NCBI GenBank assembly: GCA_014529385.2 | Contig: CM043962.1 | Coordinates: forward strand, 38,223,098-38,287,097 | Direction of reading: 5' to 3' | DNA length: 64,000 nt | DNA from: Adiantum capillus-veneris | Lineage: Eukaryota > Streptophyta > Polypodiopsida > Polypodiales > Pteridaceae | Part shown: piece after piece, positions 56,884 to 64,000 of the stretch | Layout: each line of letters starts with the position of its first letter | Numbering within the stretch: position 1 is the first letter of the stretch | Translations under genes and position numbers: made by a program | The notes under the pieces: generated by a model | Databases searched by the model: none | The model's input: the letters and a program-made list of their open reading frames with translations, nothing else | Told to the model about the DNA's origin: nothing

Positions 56884-59879
56884 CTTCAATGCAAGCTAAG
56901 AGAGTCCTGCAGATTTTCTTGAGCATCTGACACGAAAGGTCAGGAGAGCCAGTAAAGAGCTTGATGGTGCCCGTTAGGGTTTTCACCATGTAGGCTTTAC
57001 CTATTCTCTCTCCTGCCTTTGGTCCTGGCATCCTGGGATAATTAAGCCAATTTGGCTTCTTTTCTGCAATCTTGCCATGCTCTTTCCAGTTTCTGACTCT
57101 TGGCACCGGGCAGAAGGTTACATTCTCCCGAATCTCCTTTGGTGCCTCCACCAAGTAGATGAGGTAGGCTGGGTATTTGTTCAGCCAACCTTTCCTCCAT
57201 CTAGGTTGTGAATCTACTATCCTCTTTGACTGTTCCTCCTTTGTGATGTCGCCTTCGTAAAGAGCGACATACTGCTCCTCCTCTATTCTTTTTTTCGTCT
57301 TTAGCACTTCAAATTTCATCAAAGGGAAAGGCAGGCTGGGTTGCATCCACTCTTCATGGAGCACTTTTGTGTCTAATCCTTGAAGTCTAATGGAAATGAG
57401 GAGTCTCCTCTCCCATTCCATTTCCGCCTTGGCACTCTCCTCTGCTGACTTTTCTATTTGGTCATGGAGCCTTTGTTCTTCTTCTTCAGAGATTCCTGAA
57501 GTCGAGACCACCTCTTGAGCTGGGGCTGGATCTTCAATTGTGGTTGCCTCTCCAGTTTTTGGTAGCTCTATGGCTGCTCCACCTGATTCTTCGTGTGGTG
57601 TCTTTGTCTCTCTTCTTTGTTGCTCTTGTAGATCTTGGAGCTGTTTGCGGAGGGCCTCATTCTCTGTCCGTAGTGTTTGATTTTCTAATGTGAGCCTCTC
57701 CTCTGCGGCCAATGATCCCTCCGCAATGTGCAACCTTTGCACTTGCTCTAATCTCAGCTCTCTTTGTAAGCTTCGGATTTGGTCTTCTAAAGCTGGTATG
57801 ATAACTCCCTCTTGTTCGGTTCCTGCTCTGCTAGCTCTAGGGGTAGTCCTGAGTCTAGTGATTGTTCTTTCTTGGAGCTCGACTCTTTCCCTTAGCTCAA
57901 TGAGCTCATCCTTGGCTGCCTCCAACTCATCTTCTATCCTCTCCTTTGCTTCCTGTGCACTTGTTACCTCTCTTGAAGCCTCGGCTAGCTGGAGTATCAA
58001 GCCGTCTCTCTCGTTTTCCGCGTCATAGAGTGATGCTTTATGACTTTCAGATTCAGTCATAGCATTCTCTAATTTCTTCTGCAACTCTGCTTCCCTTTGT
58101 TTGGCTGTCTCAATCTCTACTTCCTTTGCCCTGGATCTTTCTTTGATCTTGCCTAGCAGTTCATGCACCATGTGCATGTCTTTTTCATCTTCATCTGTCA
58201 ACTCTAAAGCTCTTTCTGCCACCACCTCCACTGGCTTCGGCTCTTCTAGTACGTTCTGTTCGTCCAGTTTCTCTTCACTCTCTTTTGTACTCTTTGTTTT
58301 TTCCTCCGTCCCTCTCCGATCATCTTGTTTTTGTAGGGTGATCCCATAAACTGCCTCAAGGGCCTCTGCTTCAGTGTATCCTATCGCTACCAGATCCTCA
58401 TAATCATTTCTCTTTTGCTGAACTGGATCTATCTCCTTTTCTTTGGTCTCGGCCTTCGGCTTTTCCAAATCATCTGTGCCCATCTCTATTGTGGTCTCTT
58501 CCACGATATTTTTCGTCTTCTTCGGGCTTGGTACATCAATCATAGAGGGGTATCTGTCCTCAGCTTCCTTGGCTTTCCCCTTGTCGGCTTGCTCGTCTTT
58601 CTCTTGAGATTTAGTAGACTCATCTACTTTCCCTTTCCCCTTGTCGTCCTTTTTCAGCTCAGCTTTTAAAAGCTGTACCTCCTCTTCAGTGTATGGCTCG
58701 ACAGGTTGCTGCTCCAGTATAGCCTCTGACTCCTCATAAGCTTTAATATATCGATCGTATTGATCAACATGTGACCTGGCTGAGCTAGTTCCGACTTTGG
58801 TGGGGTCTAGCACCCACTTTTCTTCAAAGTCACCCTTTAGAGCTCTTTCTGCTCTAAACTGCTCCACTAGTCTTTCCATTCTTGCCATTTTCTGACTTTT
58901 GGTTTGCTTGGGAGCACCCTTCTTCTTTACTTTCTTCATAAGCGGCTCGTCCACCTCCTCTTCAGGTTCTGAAACTATTTCTAGTTTCCGGCGTGCTCTT
59001 GTGGACGCCCTCTTGGATACTTCGGGCTGTTCTTCCTCCTCGTCGGCTTCTCTAAGCCACTCATTCTGGGAGGGAACCTTTGGCCACTGATCTCTAGCTC
59101 CAATAGCTTCATAAGCTATTCTTGTCAGAATTTCCGCTCCTCCTATGTACCTTGGCTTCTCGTTGTACATGGAAATTACTTGCTCGTGGATGTGTTGAGC
59201 GTAATTCACCTCTTTTGGCATATTGCTCTTTAATGCCCATGTGATGGTGGTCACAATGGGCATGGGGTGGTGTCGTATACTTTTGCGGTCTTTTACTGCA
59301 AACATGGAGAAACTGGTTGTACAGTCGGCAAAGGGTTGCCGCTCTTTGGTCCGCCATATCTCCATAGGTTGCATTCTGTTTCTTGGATCCATAGACCTCT
59401 ATGGCCTCCCTTCTTTCCTTGACAGAGCTCCCTTTGTTGTGCAGCTTCAATGCGTCTGCAATGAGCTGTGGAGTGATCTGTACTTCTACTTTCTCTCCAT
59501 CCATGGCTGTCAATGTGGCTTTCCCATCCTTCTGAATGGATGTTGCCAACTCGTACACTCTTCTTGTATCCACACCTGATGGTCTCGAGGTGAAGAAACT
59601 GTGCAAGTCTGCCCTTTCCAGGTACCTGCTGATGTCTTCTGACCTGCTATAATTTACCAATTCCTGTGGGATCATCGGTACATCCACCGCTTGCCCTTGA
59701 GGATCTCTGAAAGTCCCCTGGTAGATCTTTATTCCCTCTTTCTCCAATACTGCTTCCTCCACCCAAGTTTTGGTTGGCTTGAGGGTTTCTGCTGGAATGT
59801 CAAAGGGTTCCGCTTCTGCAAGAGCATCTTTGATTGTCGGTCTTTTTCTCTTCGTTGCTGATAACTTGGTGGAATCCAT
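56726..59879 (-). pseudogene. Large gag-like coiled-coil ORF of the second element, one frameshift
   Basis: A frame of 256 codons from ATG 59879 and one of 888 codons ending at 56726 overlap by 284 bp. Homology-like sense passes from the first (DQRAATLCRLYNQFL) to the second (FAVKDRKSIRHHPMPIV) by a +1 shift near 59304, giving a product of about 1050 residues. The N-terminal part (VYELATSIQKDGKAT, VQITPQLIADALKL, then YIGGAEILTRIAYEAIG) resembles a plant-transposon-associated domain found with gypsy-like gag (Transposase_32 type; inference). Numbered in the 888 frame: acidic/basic linkers with KKVKKKGAPK (153-162), a UBA-like YEDLVAIGYTEAEALEA (331-347), and a long coiled coil (about 405-600). 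The last 52 residues lie in the LTR. Confidence 0.7.
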
Positions 59880-60045
59880 GGATCCTGTAACTCCAATTTC
59901 AGAAGTTAGCGTCTTTTTAGTACTGAAAGCCGAAATGAAGCTTTTAACTATCCAAATGACTTGAAAATTGAAACATGAGCTATTCAGGGCCTAAGGATGC
60001 AAGGTAGGTGAAAAAATATGCAAAATGGGCTCAAAATCATGTTGG
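59880..60045 (-). other. Short leader before the large ORF
   Basis: Non-coding; separates the last palindrome from ATG 59879 on the minus strand. Confidence 0.5.
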
Positions 60046-61057
60046 AGACATCATATACGTATGATGTCTTTTGTGTCAAAATAACTTCATATTGGTTGTG
60101 CTTGTAGCTGATAGTGTATACATGAGTATCATATGCTTGGATTTGAGTTTGGATACCATTTGGTCAAGTTTTGGCCAGTTTAGTCTAGTTCCGGCTCTTG
60201 GCAAAATTTTGAAAGGGATTTGGATTTTATGATCCAAATTGGATAAAACTTGGTGGTTCACTTTCAAATGGCATGTAGATAACTTCTGTTTGGTGGTTGA
60301 AGCCCTGAGGTGCCAAAATCACATAGTGAGACATCATACGAGTATGATGTCTTTTAGTGTATTTTTGGACCAAATTTCTCTATAAGCTTGGATTTGGCTT
60401 TAGATAGGCTTATTCAATGGATTTATGAATTTTGGATAGATTTTGGGCTAAAAATCGCTCTGGAGACATCATACGCGTATGATGTCTTTTTCATCAATTT
60501 TTCATGGGATTGGTTCTGTGGACTCCTCATGTACTAGTGAAGGACTATATCTACTCAAATCTTGGTTTGGACTTGAGTATGTTGGATTTGGGCCAAAAAT
60601 AGGCTTTAGGTGAAGGATTTTCCTTCAATTGGGCTAATGGGGTGATCCTCTTGACCAAATGGTTCCAAATTTCATATGTAGCATGTATTAGATATATACA
60701 ATGGATGTATGATGACAAATGAGCAGTTTTGGCTCTGTAAGTGCAAATAGACATCATACGCGTATGATGTCTTTTGTGTCAAAATGGTGCTTTTTGGTTC
60801 CAGATAGCTTGTAGATGTGTTAATCAACAATCCTACAAAGTTTCATTGAGTTTGGAGTTATTTTGACAAAATTAGGACCAAAAATCAATTTTATGGCCTA
60901 CTTTGCGTCTTTTTGGTTTTCCTTGGGTTTTCTAACTCCAATTCTCATGATTCTTGGTTCATAGGATGTGATTTAACATGTGGAATGAGGCTATGCACTC
61001 AAATGTTGAAATGGATGTGAAATTCATGCTGTGAGACATCATACGCGTATGATGTCT
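60046..61057. repeat. Array of five 24-bp palindromes, second family
   Basis: Copies at 60046-60069, 60329-60352, 60464-60487, 60749-60772 and 61034-61057. The half-site is AGACATCATACG followed by its reverse complement; the last three are perfect and the first two differ only in the central four bases. Start-to-start distances are 283, 135, 285 and 285. On the element's sense (minus) strand the flanks, where clearest (60464 copy), are an A run before and CCAG after, as in the first element. Compared with the first family, position 8 is A for C and the symmetric position 17 is T for G. Confidence 0.95.
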
Positions 61058-62701
61058 TTTCTTGAAATGTTGGTCTTTTTGTGCAAAGAATGCTTTGTGC
61101 TAGTGCCCTAAGCCCTGCTAACTAGTTTTCAACTTCAAAAGTCATTAGTTTAGCTAAAAAGCCCCCTTATAGGCATTTCAGTCTCCGAAGTCGTTTTTTT
61201 GCCTTGGAGTTGAATTTCTTCAACTTTTCTTCTCGAGAGTTGCATTTCCAGCTCATTGGATATGTTGTGAAGCCATCTATTTGGTTGAACTTGACTTTGG
61301 CTCCCCGTTCTCCATCTTTCTCCATTTGGTTGCCCGAAAGCGTCTTTTTCACCATCGGTAAGTGAATCAGCTTTCTTTTGGGTTTTGCTTGCAAACATAA
61401 GTCATCCATGTATATTTGAAGTTGCTTGTGAAGTTTCATTTCATTCGGTCGTCAATTTCAGCCGTTATGCCAAAATGACGCTTTGTGTGTCCGTAGCCGA
61501 ATCGGTTGTTTTGACCCACTTTTGGTGGTCCAAACCTGGAGATACTCCATGGTTGCATTGCCCTCGATGTTGTTAAGCTTCCTGAGAAGTTTTGTGTTGT
61601 TTCGACAACTTTTTCCTATTTGCCTCTTGCAGGCTCTGTTGACCTAGGGTTTTTTCATTCGTTCTTTCTCGAGCTTTGAGTGTTAGAAACCCATCTTCTA
61701 TACTAGGGTAACCCATCTATAAGTTCTTGCAAGGTTTGGTTAGGCGTTTGTGCCCCTACCTAGCATTCTTCCCCATTCCCCGTCTGCTCTTGTTTCTTGG
61801 TTTTGGTCAGTTTTCGCGACAAAAGTTAACGATAAGCATCAAAAGCTTATGGCAACGAGTTTACCTCTCATGTCTGGTGTCCTCTGAGCTCTCGTAGCAG
61901 TCGTAGAAGGCTGTAGAAGGTTGGATGCTCCTGTGTGCTCTTTGCTCTCTCCAAGAAGGTAATAGTGGAAATGAGCTTGAAAGTGAAGTGAAAAATACTT
62001 AACTTCGGACTTCCCGGATCACTTGTTACCAAATTTGACATGTGCTCCTATCTCATCGTGAAATGCACTTTAGGATTTGAAATTTCTCAATTTGGACTCC
62101 GTTTGACCTGTTTCTGAGAAATCTGTCCACTTTGCCAAAATTCTGTCATTTCGGGCTTTCCGCAACTTTTTCAGAATTGTACCCAATTTTTACCATGGGT
62201 TGCCCTTGTCATTAGGACCATCACCGTCTATTCTTTTCTTTTTTCTGATCTCGTTTCACCTGCTTTTTTATTTTTCTTTTATTTTTATTAAGAAAATCAT
62301 AAAAAATAAAGGAAAACAACAAATTGAAGCCAAAAAATTCCAAACATACACGATAAATAGCTGGTAACCCTGTGTATATGAATATACACTTATTTGTGAT
62401 TTCTGGAGTTGGATTACCACTTTTTTCCACTTTTTAGCTCCAAAAACACTCTTATTTAGTGATATTTACACGTCTAGAGACCCAAATTCATCATTTGATC
62501 TCTTCTTGTTGCAAAACAAGGTATATAAGGGCATAAATATTATCAATATCCGCAATCAAACATAAAAATTACAAAATCATGTAAGACACTGCCCTTGTAA
62601 TATAATTTTTGTTTTTCTTTGTTTTTGGCGCTTGTAGCTGCTTTGTAACTCTTGTATACCTGTATACCTCCCGCCCTCCTAGTCTGAGTCCTCCCGGACG
62701 A
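61058..62701 (-). other. Spacer of the second element, non-coding
   Basis: No supported coding frame. A TATATAAG on the plus strand near 62521 and T-rich runs near 62240-62300 are visible. Nothing else recognised. Confidence 0.5.
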
Positions 62702-64000
62702 CTATGAAGTGTCTGTGGGCGAAGCATTGTAGTTGTTTTGGTCATAAGTTCCCAATGCAATTGTAGAGCGATGATACAACAGTCTTTCCAATAAAGCTGC
62801 TCTTTGTTTGATTGAAGGATTGGTGGTCGGGTTTTGGATTGGTTTTGGCACTTCGGTAGTAGAATCAGTAGATGGATTCTTCTTCACTTTGTTGTTCTTT
62901 TTTACAATCCAAATCTGCTTCCGCTTCACTTGTGCTTGCCACAAACTCTTTGCGACCCAAACCTGCTTTGTTTTTTGTGTTGATTTCCTCGACTTGAAAT
63001 ACCTAGAGTTTCCGTTGATTGTACTGAAGGGAGTTTTTGTTTACAAATCTTTGGGATCCAAATTTGCTTGCTATAGCTTTGTGCCGTCATGAACTTCTTT
63101 GGAATCCAGATCTGTTTCACTGTCCTTGATTGTCTGGAATCACTCTGTTGTCTGGTATTGAAGACTCTGTTTTCCACCTTTGTGTTCTCTGGCACAACCT
63201 TTTTTGGTCTCCATACCAACTTTGACTCCGTTTTTTCCCAAGGTTGAGCTATTATATTATTGCTTGTCTTCCTTATCCACTGTTGAGAATTCCTCGTCGA
63301 AGAGCAATCCAGTTGTATAGAAACTTTTGGTTGCCATTGCTTCTTCTTTTTCTCTGGTTGTTGTTTACCTTTGTTCTTGGATTCTTCCTTTGGAGTTGTC
63401 TCTGATCCTTTGGTGAACTTAATTGATTGACTTTCACCTTCGTATTTGATAAGCACTGATTTAGAACTCCAGTCAATCATTGCATTGTATTGCTTCTGCC
63501 ATGGTTGTCCTAGCAATAATGGATGTTGTGTAGCTTGGTCTTCAACCACGTAAAACATATGAGGATACACATACTGGTTAATTTGTATATGTAAAACTGT
63601 GCATCCGACAGTTTTGATTGAATTCTCAGAGTAACTCTTTAACTCTTGCTTGGCAGTTTGTAGTTTAGTGTCATTTGTCAATTGTCTATACAAACTGAGT
63701 GAAAGTAGGTTAGTTTGAGCTCCTGAATCCAATAGTGCTCTGGCTTTGATTTGGTTGGTTCCTACTTTGCATTCAATGATGGGTTCTTCTTTGTCATTAT
63801 CCATTTCTGTTATACTGACTGCGTTTATTCGTATTGCTCCTTCATTGCGCTGTTTCTGACGTAGTAGTCTTCTTTTCTCCATTCTTTCCTTCGCCTCGGC
63901 TTGCGCTTCTTCCAAAATCATTTTCTTTTTCTGGACACGCAACTTTTCTTGATGTATTTTGAGACGCATGTCTTGGGTTAGCGGCAAAAGATACTTTTTC
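62702..64000 (-). pseudogene. Retropepsin and W-x-P-K repeat protein of the second element, partial at window edge
   Basis: The minus-strand frame is open to the window edge (about 353 residues to 62926). It has a Lys/Arg/Glu-rich helix first, then a retropepsin: ARALLDSGAQTNLLSLSLY with DSGA at about 63729-63718, and HMFYVVEDQATQHPLLLGQP and MIDWSSKSVLI as the later strands. The active-site triplet is intact. After it come repeated Trp motifs: KQWQPK, KLVWRPKK, KQIWIPKK and KQIWIPK; after a frameshift near 62950, QVWVAK and KQIWIVKK, ending at 62702. No RT follows. It is a gag-pro type product; the upstream part and the 5' LTR lie outside the window. Confidence 0.75.

Noticed and set aside
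57690-58349. Plus-strand serine-rich proteins
   Set aside because: Shadows of the coiled-coil ORF on the minus strand.

Overview
The window looks like intergenic DNA from a large plant nuclear genome. It holds one recognisable host gene, a seven-exon receptor-like kinase at 13816-16365 (+). Almost everything else that can be identified is transposable element: Ty1/copia, Ty3/gypsy (some with chromodomains), L1-type LINEs with the plant zinc-binding tail, tRNA-derived SINEs, and two related LTR elements without reverse transcriptase. Long (GA)n/(CT)n tracts recur throughout. There are no operons, CRISPR arrays or rRNA genes. The plant assignment rests on the kinase family and the element types. 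A large-genome fern or similar lineage is possible, but the sequence alone does not settle it.

Layout. 1-12.4 kb: GA/CT/GT microsatellites, a minus-strand LINE 3' end (1157-2127), scrambled gypsy pieces (2128-2718, 7353-8778, 9000-10203), a 156-bp imperfect inverted repeat (10521-10676) and a SINE cluster (11741-12362), one SINE having a perfect 14-bp target-site duplication. 12.7-16.4 kb: the kinase gene with a long CT/CA-rich leader. 16.4-23.2 kb: simple repeats, tandem duplications and a short element flanked by direct repeats. 23.2-29.8 kb: two decayed copia copies of one family in opposite orientation, with a LINE 3' end between them. 31.6-36.0 kb: a minus-strand copia element with recognisable gag, protease, integrase, reverse transcriptase and RNase H, broken by a few frameshifts and one stop. 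39.5-41.2 kb and 53.4-55.9 kb: two longer LINE copies.

The most interesting part is 42103-52802, a complete LTR retrotransposon (LTRs of 1106 and 1056 bp, perfect 5-bp TTCTC duplication, tRNA-Asp-type primer site, purine tract). It encodes a broken zinc-knuckle/protease-like/W-x-P-K-repeat protein and no RT or integrase. Its leader carries seven 24-bp palindromes. A divergent relative in the opposite orientation (LTR 55942-56883 through to the window edge) carries five versions of the palindrome. The two families differ at symmetric positions 8 and 17 (C..G against A..T), so the two-fold symmetry is kept. Each LTR holds a half-site with its own family's base. The first element also contains a segment that appears identical to the 5' third of tRNA-Asp, the tRNA its primer site matches. 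Taken together this looks like an undescribed cis-acting architecture in non-autonomous plant LTR elements; its function is unknown.
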